From Dysidea avara (taxonomy: Eukaryota; Porifera; Demospongiae; Dictyoceratida; Dysideidae): a stretch of 64,000 bases of DNA. Where the stretch lies: positions 42,785,391 to 42,849,390 of the forward strand of contig NC_089272.1 in NCBI RefSeq assembly GCF_963678975.1, in the 5' to 3' direction. Below the pieces are notes generated by a model. It was not told the DNA's origin. It ran no database searches and saw only the letters and a list, made by a program, of their open reading frames with translations. Position numbers and translations under genes: made by a program. Shown here piece after piece: positions 48,655 to 60,058 of the stretch (its first letter is position 1; each line of letters opens with the position of its first letter).

Positions 48655-51060
48655 TTATTATTATTATTATTATTATTAAATAGTGTGCATGATTATGTAG
48701 CGTAGTCTTAAACTGTTGTAAAGAAGATTTATTAACTAATAATATTATTCATGATCTAAGCTGTTCCAAAGTCAAATTGTTGATGGAAAAAATGAGTACA
48801 GATGGCTATTTATTTTGGAGTAGGGTAGTTGATAGGTGAAATTGTGATGTTGTGTGTTACAGTTACTTGGGACGAGGTAATGGCTGGGAATAGATACTAA
48901 ATTATGAATTATTTTGTACATCATCGTCACTTTTAGAGTGGATTTTCTTGACTCTAAACTCTGCCATTCTAAATCATTTATAAGACCAGTTACACTTGTA
49001 TGCCATTAATAGTCATTTTAAACAAATCTAGCTGCACGTCTTTGAACTTTTTCAATCTTGTCGATGTCTTTATGAGTATGCGGATCCCATACTGTACATC
49101 CATATTCTATAACTGGTACCACTAAAGATTTATAACATGAACTTTTGATATGAGGAGGGGCGGTTTTTTAAATTTCTGTGTAAAAAGTCCAGTAAATTGC
49201 TTGCCTTTTTGGTAATATTTGAAATATGCTCTGCCCACTGCAATTTTTCATTTATAGTTATCCCTAAATATTTTACCGACGATACTTGTTTTATAATCTT
49301 TGATTCCATATTGTAGGTGGTGACTATAGGGGAGAGTTTATTTGTTACCTGTAAAAATTCACATTTGTCAAAGTTAAAAAGAAGTTGCCAATCTTTTTTT
49401 AGTCCAGCATCTAAGCCAAATATTCATTCACTTTTTGATAAAAGCCCCAATTTTTTTACAGAGCACATGGAACGTGTACTAAGTGTTGTAAAAAGGGGAG
49501 GCACGTAAAAAGTCCTCAGGAATACCACTTTTTGTACCCTGACAAGAAAACTATTTGTTACTATTAAATATCAGTCATGTTTCTATCAAGTTAACTGCTG
49601 AGCCTAGTATCATAGTAGTACAAAGTATACAGCTGGCCTATTAGTAATCTATTAAAAAAAATAGTTTTCTCACCTAGGTAGTAAACAAAATCACTAAAAT
49701 TTTCATTTGCAGGGATTCTGATAAAGTTTTGGACCTTCAATGCTGACAATTGTGTAGTACTATGTGCAAGGATTATCCTGATACGTATCATTTCTTTATT
49801 GAAGGGGTATAACAAAAGTTATGTAATGCTAAAGTTTTAATAGGTCACAGGTGAATATCTCAACAGAAAACCATGAACTACAGCAGTTCAATTATCAAGT
49901 ACAGAGCTTGAACAAAGGTCCCTCGTTCTTATACTGGGCACCATATGAAAGGTAATTAAATTCTAGTTTAATGAAGGTAGTTGCAAGTTGTTTAAACATC
50001 TTGTTCTCAAGTTACAGCACTTTAAAGTCAGTGTAATATAGCATAAGCAAGAAAAGCACAAGGATGTGTCATAAGGTATTTCTTAGTGCTGTGATAATGC
50101 TCAAAAACATAAAGGAACTGGGTTCCAATGAAGTGAGATTTTGAGCACTAAGAAATACCTTATGAGACATCCTTGTGCTTTTCTTGCTTATGCTATATTA
50201 CACTGAATTGAAAGTGCTGTAACTTGAGAACAAGATGTTGAAACAACTTGCAACTGCCTTCATTAAACCAGAAATTTAATTACCTTTCATATGGTGCCCA
50301 GTATAAGGATGAGGGACCTTTGTTCAAGCTCTGTACTTGATAATTGAACTGTTGTAGTTCATGGTTTTCTGTTGAGATATCCACCTGTGACCTATTAAAA
50401 CTTTAGCATTAAATAACTTTTGTTATACTCCTTTAATAAAGAAACGATACACATCAGGATGATCCTTGTACATAGTACTACACAATTGTAATCATTGAAG
50501 GTCCAAAACTTTAACAGAATCCCTGCAAATGGAAATTTTAGTGATTTTGTTTACTGCCTAGGTGGAAAACTATTTGTTTTTTATAGATTACTAATAGGCT
50601 ATTATGTTCCAGCTGTATGCTTTGTACTACTGTGATACTAGGCCCAGCAGTTAACTTGATAGAAACATGATTGATTTTAATAGTAACAAATAGTTTTCTT
50701 GTCAGGGTGCAAAAATAGGTGTTCCTGAGGACTTTTTACATGCCTCCCCTTCTTAAAACACTTAGTGCACGCTCCATATACTCTGTAAAAAAATTGGTAC
50801 TTTTATCAAAAAGTGAACGATTATGTCAATTTTAAGGGTTTATGTACTGCACTATTTGGACCATTTTATGGGATTGTTTATGTCATTTTGCAAGAGGGTA
50901 CAGTCTTCATGAGAGATTATTCTGCGGTACAGTAAAATGTCATCAGCATAATTATAATGTAATCTTTGAGGTAACATTTAGGGTATATCATTTACAAAAC
51001 ATACATGTAGAAAAAGAAGGGGGATCCTGTGGAAGGGAAACTCTTCAGAAAGTGGGAAAT
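48655..51060 (-). pseudogene. LINE reverse-transcriptase relic split by a hairpin element
   Basis: Minus strand. 51060-50820 encodes an RPLLF..FVNDIP-like piece and YADDILLYR. 49420-48660 continues with FNFDKCEFLQV, SSVKYLGITINEKLQWAEHI, KKASNLLDFLHR, and in another frame a VIEYGC..WDPHTHKDIDKI-like piece. The 3' end is a TAA repeat (TTATTA run at about 48655-48680). The hairpin at 49427-50817 splits it. Frameshifts and stops throughout. Confidence 0.75.
49427..50817. mobile_element. 1.39-kb near-perfect hairpin element
   Basis: Two arms of about 0.66 kb (49427-50085 and 50160-50817) are inverse complements with few differences, around a loop near 50122. Ends TTCACTTTTTGATAAAAG. Blocks such as AGCATAAGCAAGAAAAGCAC and ACCATATGAAAGGTAATTAA occur in both arms. 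No open frame of note. Inserted in a LINE relic; target duplication unclear. Confidence 0.85.
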
Positions 51061-51459
51061 TATGTCTTAGCAAGTTCCTCAGATGGACAAGCGTTTGATA
51101 AAATTAGAGAATCTTCCTTTTTATCAAAACTACTTAGGTAGTGACAAACCTACTCACAGAATTTGTGAAGATACAAAACTTGCCAATTCAGTATGCATGA
51201 AAGTGGGAAACATACATCAGTTTTCTAAGCAAACAACAGAAATGACTGTTCTGTTACGAATATTTTGTCAGCAGGTGTATGCATGTTCTATAAGCTCTGT
51301 ACATAATCAATGGGTCACTAATGCAAATTCACTAGTCTGAACAAACTTTTGTTAATTTGACAATCACTGTATATATACATGTAACACTGCTCTTGTTTGA
51401 GAAGCATAGTTACATTGCTTGATGAGTAATACTTACTACTGTATATGCATTCCCTCTCT

Positions 51460-51509
51460 GTCACACACACACACGCACACATACACACACACACACACAC
51501 GCACACACG

Positions 51510-51545
<36 letters not shown>
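51460..51545. repeat. (CA)n microsatellite
   Basis: Nearly continuous CA repeat with CG interruptions; CA-rich sequence continues to about 51600. The His/Thr-rich and Cys/Val-rich open frames over it are artefacts of the repeat. Confidence 0.95.
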
Positions 51546-51546
<1 letters not shown>

Positions 51547-52150
51547 CAATACACTACACACATACACTACACTTACACAGACAAACACATACACACGCAC
51601 AAAAGAAGCCACTCATCTGACCAGAAGATACTGACTAACACTTTTACATGCAGGTGAGCTAACTCTCAGTATAGCACAAGGGCCTCAAGAGAATAGCAAT
51701 GACTGGATCAGTGATCTGGTCCACATCTCTTTTATAAAGCATGATGTGCATGCATTCTATAGTTGGCTTACAAGGCAAGACAGTGGAACTTGACTCAACA
51801 GTACACACACTCCATCAGTGACAAAATTATTTACACATATTATCATTTTATTTTTTGCGCTCCACATCTGTATGATAGTAATTGCATGCTTCTTTTTACA
51901 GTCTCAACAATGGACAGTAAACAGTTGTGGGATGATGTACTGTTATGGGATTATGTACCACCATTCACTGATTCTAGTACAAGTACTCCTAGGGCAACTT
52001 CCCCAAGAATGTCAAAAACAGTTAATCTGTGCACCTTTGTCAATCAAGCAAATTAAAGAAGAAGCCACCCAACACAAAGAATGATGTATATCTAAACACA
52101 TTACAAATCCTCAACCTCAACCATAGCATGATGGATGGAAAATCTGAAAC

Positions 52151-52333
52151 TTGTTGAATGCAAACAAAGCAAATATAACTAATGGGGCTTGGTTAAGTGC
52201 TTCTGGTGCAAGGTTCTTACCTATGGATTTTGAAATTGAGTCAAGCCGATTTATGCAAATAATCCACGATGATGACCGGAATCACTGGATAACTGTTGCC
52301 AATATTGGAAGTGATGAGCCAGAAGAAGTATAA
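52151..52333 (+). pseudogene. Possible Ulp1-like protease fragment
   Basis: Reads NANKANITNGAWLSASGARF, then FMQIIHDDDRNHWITVANIG. A WL...QI-H-----HWI-V--IG pattern resembles the region around the catalytic histidine of Ulp1/C48-like proteins that are multicopy in sponges and cnidarians. The flanking sequence (51760-52150) has overlapping short frames with no clear continuation, and the cysteine half is missing. The call rests on this short match only. Confidence 0.35.
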
Positions 52334-53345
52334 TTATGCTTGTGTATTTAAAAAGAATTTAATGCAATCACATTTGATCAGATGTCTAGAATCTCAGAAG
52401 TTTACTACTTTCCCAAATAACATCATGGCCTTAAGATGAGTGCAAGGGAGATGTGAAAGTGTTTTGGCATATTCCAGGTGCCAATAGCTCCAAAGCAGCC
52501 AAAGATGATATTGCACAATATGTGAATCATGGTTCCATTCTGAAGTCTGCCTTACAGACGTACCCAAGACTGCCGTCTTGAATTACAAAAGAACATTGAT
52601 CATAATTTCCTAAATGTAGTGACAAACAAATTTAGTTGTACAATTTAATTAATATTGCCAGGTTGCTGCCTATCAGAGAAGCATGTGCATTAAATTTAAC
52701 TGAACTGTTTAAATAGAGAGAATATATATGTATCTGGGGTGGTAATGGCTAGGTGCACATACCATGCATGTATATAGACCATGAGTACTGGCTAACTATG
52801 ATCATGGTAAGCTCTACAAGCTGCATGTCTCTCCCATTCTATGTTCTCCAATTCTATGCTGATCCTTATCTTATGTGAAGGGCTATTTAAATACTTTATT
52901 TTTAGCTAATTGTGTACTGATGTACAATTGGTGTATCTATGTTTATAGGGCATTGCTGGAAAGCAGCTGCTGCTGCTGCTGTCTGCTGCAGTTTTCTACT
53001 GATGCAGTCTTCCCTAACAAAAAGGTTTGGGCACTGCCAAATTAGCTTAGTCAAAGCATATTATAATAGATTATATATTCTTTACCCGTAACATATCTAT
53101 GGCACATGATCAAAAATTAGTTCCATTCCGTAAAATAATGTAACGGAACTGTTCCGTTCCGTTCCGCTCCGTTCTGCAGAATAATGAACCCCTGGTTTGC
53201 AGACACTTTTTAAACCATACTACATGATTTAGTTAAAAAGCCCGTTCTTCTGCAGGACTGTGCATAACATATACATATGTACGCAAAAAAACACACTGAC
53301 AATACAAAGATACAAATCAGTTAGTCAATCATGCAGATGCATTTT
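52334..53345. other. Intergenic, nothing coding recognised
   Basis: Contains a CTG repeat (about 52968-52985) and a GTTCCGTTCCGTTCCG stretch near 53150-53175 that could be a transposon-end remnant. No gene seen. Confidence 0.4.
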
Positions 53346-54326
53346 TCAGACAACAAGAGTCAGAGGAAATCGTCGGTGGGAGTAATCGGAATCTCCATCA
53401 ATCCAACGATTAACATCCAAGTCAACACTGCTCAATTCCCAGTAGTATCGATTGACAACCAAGAATGTGACAATGGAGTCAATATTCCACCCGTCATTAC
53501 TGCTTTGATATATGGCAATCCCTTGTATGTCATTTACTTTGATGCAACCTCCGATTTTAAAAAAATGATACAAATTTAGCTCCCACATATCTCCTTTTTG
53601 TGTTTCATAATCATCCTGTGGTAGATCTGGCAAATCTCTTGCGTATGTCCGTCCCTTTACACGCAATTCAATTCCATGACCCCGGTCAGAATGACCATGT
53701 CGTAGATTAGATGTAAATGCCATAACATACAGGGATGTTACGCAATGACCTATACAGTACAAGGTTGAAAGTATAATTATTACTACGACAAAACACATGA
53801 TAGCTACACGTGCAAACTTAAAAATATTTAGAAATTATAGTTTGTGTATTTCTTAACATAATTATACCATATATTTATAAACCCCAGCACCTGGTATTTA
53901 TAAATCTACATAAAGCAAATAATGCATCTTACTTGAAGGGATATAACGGCGGCTTTTTGAGTTGGCTACTTCAACCAGCTTGGATAGTTTGGTACCTGTA
54001 TGGGAGAACCATACATGAATAATGACAGGTCAGCTAGCACAAGAATGCAGCAGTGCCATTTATACTATAAAAGGCAATGCTACATTGTTATGCTAATAGG
54101 ATCAGTGCTACAACAAACAAGTATACACATGCATTCAGAAACATAATATAGTGTAACTTAATAACTGACAGCCTCTACATAACTGACAGCCTCTACCTCT
54201 TGTTTCAGATATTTCTGCAGCTGCAGAGGCTGAGTTTTCATTTTCAGCAAGCACACCATAACTTGAGAAAATAGCACCCACTGCAGCAAAGAACAAGAAT
54301 CCTTTCAGCATAGTAGCTGGATACAA
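53346..54326 (-). CDS. Secreted protein, three exons, PLAT-like domain (tentative)
   Basis: Exon 1 54326-54197, exon 2 53995-53933, exon 3 53749-53346; GT/AG at every joint, all junctions in phase 1, 198 residues. The N-terminus is a signal peptide (MLKGFLFFAAVGAIFSSYG, cleavage near VLA-EN); the first Met is at 54326 and a second is five codons on. Exon 2 is basic (NSKSRRYIPS, possible propeptide cleavage). Exon 3 encodes one beta-rich domain: CVTSLYVMAFTSN, GIELRVKGR, YETQKGDMWELNL, IQGIAIYQSSNDGWNIDSIV. The polar-loop then W-ELNL, and the GW-.DSI pattern, resemble PLAT/LH2 domains. No protease site is seen. Likely a small extracellular protein; the domain family is weaker than the gene model. 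Confidence 0.75.
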
Positions 54327-54597
54327 AACAGCACAAAAGTTAACAATGATATGCTTCTAATTGTTAAACAACAACTGATTGACTAAAGCCTTTTGTTTTG
54401 TAGTTATGTGTTTTGGATGCTTAACCACTGTGTTTATTTAGAACATCTAAATTTGGAATTGAAATTTCCTCTAGTATTACATATAGGTGTTTTTCTAGGG
54501 TTTCTACCTTTACCTAATTTATAGTGAGAATTAGGTAATGGTGAACTGGTGAAATTTAGCATCAAAATAAATGGATGAATGCTGGACCAAGTGTGAG

Positions 54598-55748
54598 TAT
54601 ATGTGACCTAATTTTAGAAAACCGTCGATATACGCATATAGACGGGTTGCCTTTTTAAGGCGTGATCGTTTTACCGTAAATTTTCCACATACTTTCCGAG
54701 TTCGCTAAGTCAAAAATGTATTACGGCTATTGGAGAAAATGAACGTTTCGGTTAACTTTAGCAAACAAGAGTTAGCCAGCCTTCAGAACAGAAAGTATGT
54801 TATAGAGAAAAGTTCGAGCTATAACATATCCAGCGTGTAAGGTGAAGGCTGAACGAGAAGATGATTTTCTCTCAATCTCGGGTTTTTGGAAAGCGATAAA
54901 ACTCGCTGAAAACATTCTTTGTAAGACTTTGCTACTACTTAGAATGATAGACTGGATGATTTTAACTCACTTTGTACCTTTGAAGAATCAAAAACGTTTG
55001 TCAAACTATTTTAAAAAATGGGTTTTTTGTTGACTTCTTGACCAACATTGTAATCATGCGTAAAACGGAAAGTCGCGTTTTCTCGCGTTACACAAGGGAC
55101 ACGCCCTAAATAGGCAACCCGTCTATACGCACAATTTTCAAAATGCATTTTATTTGTTCTTTGTTTTCTACAGGGACAGAGGAATGGACTACCTAAGTTT
55201 CAGCTTCATAAGTTAAGCAGCGTTGGAAATACAGCACTAGACAGCTGGACGAGCAAATAAATTGATATGTACAGAAGCTGTCGAGAAAACAATCTACAGG
55301 CGCTTACATAAACCATCATAACTTACTGATACAATGACGTACGGAACTGAATCTTAGCTCATTGTGTTCGCCATGAATTTGTGCATCCACTAAGGTATAG
55401 TTTTTGCCCCAGGCATGCTTCTGTGTTGGCGAAGGAAGGAAAATTCACTGAAAAACGATCGTGGGTAAATTCTTTTGTCACCGCAACGTAATTAAACGTC
55501 TGTACTTTTGAAATCCTTTCGTGTATGGAGATGAAACAAAGATTTTTGTACTCCTTATGAACAGGCGAACACGATGATTCCCAGGATGTATCCATTGGAG
55601 GCTTAGTTCGCCCACCAGTGAGGCGATAAAAACTTGCATATTTTTTTCTGGAGCTTGCGTTTTTTTACTGATAGTTTTTAAATGCGTTTTTTATTACAAA
55701 AGTACTGTTGTGCGTATATCGATGGTTTTCCAAAATTCGGTCACATTA
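54598..55748. mobile_element. TATGTGAC-family TIR element, copy h, with nested insert
   Basis: Left end TATATGTGACCTAATTTTAG and right end complement (CCAAAATTCGGTCACATTA), with inner ATCGATATACGCA. A second TIR element (54639-55126) sits inside its left part. Its remaining interior is homologous, in inverse orientation, to 56017-57035. Confidence 0.75.
54639..55126. mobile_element. Nested TIR element with TAGACGGGTTGCC ends
   Basis: Ends TAGACGGGTTGCCTTTTTAA and complement (ATAGGCAACCCGTCTA), bounded by TA on each side. It splits the left TIR of copy h, where TATACGCA is interrupted; the corresponding place in the inverted copy is continuous. Confidence 0.7.
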
Positions 55749-56016
55749 TTACTCACATATATACTCTCCAGAATACAGTTGTTCACTGACTATCTTTTTT
55801 TGTCCTGTTGTGCATTGCTCTGTTATTACCTATCTGTCTTTTTTTAGTTATTGTATTTGTGTGAATTTAATGTTACTGTATGTATGCTTAATTGTGGGGA
55901 GTATGTTTGCAGGCTTGTCCTTTTGTACGGTCCTGTCATTTTGACAAAATCGATAATAATACTAATAATACTGAAAGACAACCATACCAAAAGTGATGTT
56001 ATGTAATAAAGTTGTC

Positions 56017-57035
56017 TATATCTGACCGAATTTTGGAAAACCATCGATATACGTACAATAGTACTTTTGTAATAAACGCATTTAAAATTATGGGTAAAAA
56101 CGTAAACTCCAGAAAAAAATTACTCAATTTTTAATCGTCTCTTTGGTGGGTGAATTAAGCCTCCAATGGATACATCCTGGGTATCATCGTGTTCACCTGT
56201 TCATAGGGAGTGCAAACATCTTTGTTTCATCTCCATACACGAAAGGATTTTAAAGTTACAAATGTTTGTTTAGGCTGTTTACGCTTGTTTACGTTTAGCC
56301 TCTGGCAGTCCTTTGTGGGAGTTGAACTCTGTTTCATGCTCCCACTCCCTGCAGTTTGGTCAGTAGTCTGCAAGGCTTTCTTCATAAGGCCCCTGTCCGG
56401 GGGTTTTGCTGTGTGTATGCTGGCGGTCCATGCGGTGTTTTTGTAGGTCTGTAGGTTTAGCTGCTTAAAAAAATTTTGTTTACGCTGCGGTGACGAAAGA
56501 ATTTACCGACGATCGTTTTTTCAGTGAATTTGCATTCCTTCTCGAACACAAAAGCATGCCTGTGGAAAACCTATACCTTGGTGGATGCACAAATTCATGG
56601 CAAACACAATGAGCCACGATTCAATTCCGTACGCCGTTATATCAGTAACTTATGTAAGCGACTGTAGATTCTTTTCTCGATAGCTTCTGTACAAGGGGTA
56701 GCCAGCGCCCACGCAAAAACCCAACATGTTGTACGAGAGTCCCAATATTTAAGTATTTCAAAACGTATTTCTGAATTATTTCCATAAATATTTCATGTAT
56801 TTATAATTGGATTTCTCAGATAGGTGAACGAGAGTCCCAAGGCGTTGGCTACCCCTTGCTTCTGTACATATCAATTTATTTGCTCGTCCGGCTGTCTATA
56901 GTGCTGTTTTTCCAACACTGCTTAACTTATGAAGCTGAAACTTAGCTAATCTATTCCTCTGTCCCTGTAGAAAACCAAGAACAAATAAAAGGCATTTTGA
57001 AAATTGTGCGGATATCCACGGTTTTCTAAAACGCA
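56017..57035. mobile_element. TATGTGAC-family TIR element, copy i (inverted copy of h), with two insertions
   Basis: Starts TATATCTGACCGAATTTTGG; shares with copy h, in opposite orientation, the segments around GGATACATCCTGG, GTTTCATCTCCATACACG and CACAAATTCATGG. It carries an insertion of about 0.2 kb (roughly 56285-56490, bounded by GTTTACG, possibly a SINE) and a 167-bp hAT-like element. Its right tip lacks GTCACATA and runs into the ZSWIM-like gene upstream region. Confidence 0.7.
56692..56858. mobile_element. 167-bp hAT-type MITE with perfect 8-bp duplication
   Basis: Ends CAAGGGGTAGCCAGCGCC and complement of GGCGTTGGCTACCCCTTG. It is flanked by the identical 8-mer CTTCTGTA (56684-56691 and 56859-56866). 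The homologous site in copy h has no such insert. CGAGAGTCCCA occurs in both arms. Confidence 0.9.
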
Positions 57036-57179
57036 GTGGCTATTCGTCCGGCTGCCGGACACCACCTTTCTGCGCTATTCGTCCGGCACTTCCTGTTTGC
57101 ACACGTGAGGGCTCACGTTGCGTTCAGGTTGAGGCGCACTATTAAAACAGAAGAGTCTTGGTTGGTTCTTGGACGAACT

Positions 57180-59880
57180 ATGGCCGTATCCTTCGAAGTT
57201 GGTGACACCTTCTCGTCCTATAAAGATTTGAAGAATCGTGTTGGAGAGTTTGAAAAAATTAATTTCGTTCAGCTTGCCCACAGGGATTCCAGGACATTGG
57301 CAGCTGCAGCTAAGAGGGCGCCTAAGGTAGTGGAGAAAGCAAATAAAGAGCTTGTGTATTACAGCATTGTGTTAACTTGTGTGCTTGGGGGAAAGAAGCA
57401 CAAATGTGAAGGATCCGGTGTTAGACCAACACAAAAGTGAGTCCATGATCAGTGAGAACATAAGTGCAAATGAGTGAGATTGGTATTAAAATGAGTGAGA
57501 TTATGTAGAGGGCAGGAGACTCACCTGCATTGTGTGAATCACTCTCCTGAATGCAAAGGATTTTGCCTCTAGGGTATGTGAAAAGTTTGCAACTCAAGAC
57601 ATTCTTAGGTGCAATTTTGATCGATAGTTCATCATTTTTGGACAAAAGATCAAACAGATTTTAATCACATACAGTAAGGGATTATATTGCATAATGTATA
57701 TATACAGTAGCTATTATATAATTCACTGTTTGCTGCTGTGTGCCCTGTTATATTCTGATGTTACTTTCTTCGAGGATTTAAGCCACACCACTTCTGCAGG
57801 ACTGCATTTATGACAAGGCTTTGTTTTGATTATAACAGATAATGACCTGAATGCAAACAGTAACTATACAGCATGGAAATGACTTAGTATATAATAATTG
57901 CATGTTTAAAAATAATGTGAAGTCAGTTAATTAGCTAGCTATAAGGTGTGTGCAATGAGTTCAATAATGGCTTCTGTTTACATGGCTTCTGTTGATTGTT
58001 GGTGGCTGAGCAACCCTAACATATGTGAATATAACCATAACAACCCTATGATATACCTGTCCTTACGAGTGATCACGTGATGCTAAGAAACGGCTGCTTT
58101 AGTTCGAGATTCATGCTTTGAGTCAGAGAAATTAATTCGTGAGTTTAGAGGTGTTGTGAGTGAGAGTGAGATTTTGCTTCAATGCGTGAGAGTTGAGAGC
58201 TCTGGTTATACTCTGACCGAGTTTTTGTGTCTTGTGCATTGGCCAGAGGGTACATGACCAAATTTAATTGTGAAAATAGCCAATGGCTGACGGGTTGCTG
58301 TATTTGGTGGATCAACGGATCACGTGATGAACATATTATTCTACTACTCATTGGATTATTGTGTAATACTCTTGATATAGTAATTATTTTACTAATAATG
58401 ACAAATGCTGCACCTTCATCGCTAAAAAGTCCACGCACCGTTTCAGATTTATGGATTTAGCTAGCTACGTAATCACAGATTAGCTAGCTACGTAATCACA
58501 GATTAGATCCACTACCTAGCTTTAAACACAAGTGTTTTTTTTTATCATTATTTTTAGTCAAGAGGATGAGATTAGGTACAGCCAGCCCATACCACAGCTG
58601 TAATCCTACAATCATTCTATAATTTACCTTCTTTAGGCTTTATTCTCATGGAAGGAGAGTGTGCCGTGGCCCAGACCGCTGAAGTGAGTCAATTCATCAG
58701 CTTTCCTGTTAAGAATATTTGCTTCTATAAAGATTGTCAACAGTGCTAGCTTGCCAAGTTAACTTACTCAGGCTGTATCAGGAGTCAGACTCCTCAAACA
58801 CATGCCTATCCATGGAAAACGATGTAGCTACTTGTGCAGCACCAGATAGTGGACTATATAGACTATGTACTGTATACATAAGTTTAATATGACCGCCATA
58901 GCTAGCTAAATCCGTAAATCTGAAACGGTGAGTACAGTTGAGAAGTTAAAATGAAGTGAGCAGTGTTTTGTCATTATACTAGTAAACTAATTATTATACC
59001 AAGAGTATTACAACACTGACATTACTTACACATCTCCAATGAGCAGTGGAATATGTTCATCATATGAACCGTCTACCCGTGATCTGTCGACCAATGATTC
59101 ACCCAGTACAGCAACCCATAGCCGACTGCAATTTCTAATAGTTTATATACCATGTATACTATTTTATGTTTCTGCTTTGCTGTATTTTGCAGGACAATCA
59201 AGCAAGGCTGCCCAGCTTCAGTGAAACTTTGCTTGACAGAAGATTGCCAGCAGCTCACAGTGTCTCATGTCAATATGAATCACAATCATGATGTCAATAA
59301 GGTTGTAACTGATGTTGATTGTGTTGGTTGTGTATGACAGCACTAATGCATAAACTACTGTATAGAGAGAAACTTTGGCAGGGGTAAACTTTAGTTAAAT
59401 TGCATTTGGCAAAATAAAAACTTTGGCAAATTCAAGCTCATGCAATGTTTAGCTATAAAGAAGCTAATCTGAGACGCTATGAGTAAATGGCGGATTTGGC
59501 CAAATTTGTCGAAAGTTCCCTCTATATGGTATTGGAGTTGTTGATACTATATACTTTTGTAACCTTTGGTTTGCCTGCACATTATTTATTTTGTATAGTA
59601 AATTGAATTACAAACATATTGTTAAAACTGGCCTTGAAAGCCTATGAAATAGTGTGCTGTGTATTCTAAACCACTTTGCATGGTAAATACGAGTTTTCTG
59701 TGGATAAATACAGCTATTAAATTAAACAATTATAATGAAATTCCATTTTTTGCTAATAGGAGATGTACAGCCATTTACCAAGGTAAAGAAAGTTAAACAG
59801 TGCAGAAAAGGATGAAGTGAAATTGCTTTTGGAGATGAACGTGAATGAGAGACTAATACAACAGTACTTAAGCTTATAGG
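57180..59880 (+). pseudogene. ZSWIM3-like gene, N-terminal exons, interrupted
   Basis: Exon 1 57180-57436 (VGDTFSSYKDLKNRVGEFEK, NFVQLAHRDSRTL, YSIVLTCVLGGKKHKC), donor GTGAGT, phase 2. Exon 2 59193-59301 (TIKQGCPASVKLCL, then QQLTVSHVNMNHNHDVNK) joins in phase. Exon 3 from 59760 (EMYSHLPR) hits TAA at 59784-59786; beyond it the frame continues as RKLNSAEKDEVKLLLEMNVN before another TAG at 59877-59879. The order, a SYxxL helix followed by a GCPA...HNH block and an LP-R-L helix, matches the N-terminal domain of ZSWIM3-type proteins. Two stops in exon 3 and no downstream transposase-like or SWIM exon indicate a truncated relic. Exon 1 could also start at 57036, inside a GC-rich stretch with two CTATTCGTCCGGC copies that may be a promoter. 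Confidence 0.65.
59354..59533. mobile_element. Short TIR element inside the ZSWIM-like intron
   Basis: CTACTGTATAGAGAGAAACTTTGG at the left and complement of CGAAAGTTCCCTCTATATGG at the right; the interior has the same ACTTTGGCAAA and GGCGGATTTGGCCAAA blocks as 17351-17963. A short relative of that family. Confidence 0.5.
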
Positions 59881-60058
59881 AGAAAAGATACAAAGTTAAG
59901 CACTTCTCAGCAGGATTGTTATATGCAAAATTGTAGTTTTGTTGTGTAATACACTTGTATGGATTAATTGCTAAAAAATGTAAAACAATTAATAATGTGC
60001 ACAGACTAAAAGAGTCAATGTGTTGGAGTATGCAGTACTGCTATGGGGTCAACTAACA

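Noticed and set aside
51318..51657. His/Thr-rich and Cys/Val-rich open frames
   Set aside because: Pure consequence of the CA microsatellite.
53331..53579. Plus-strand open frame over the secreted-protein gene
   Set aside because: Shadow of minus-strand exon 3, which has splice signals and a coherent domain.
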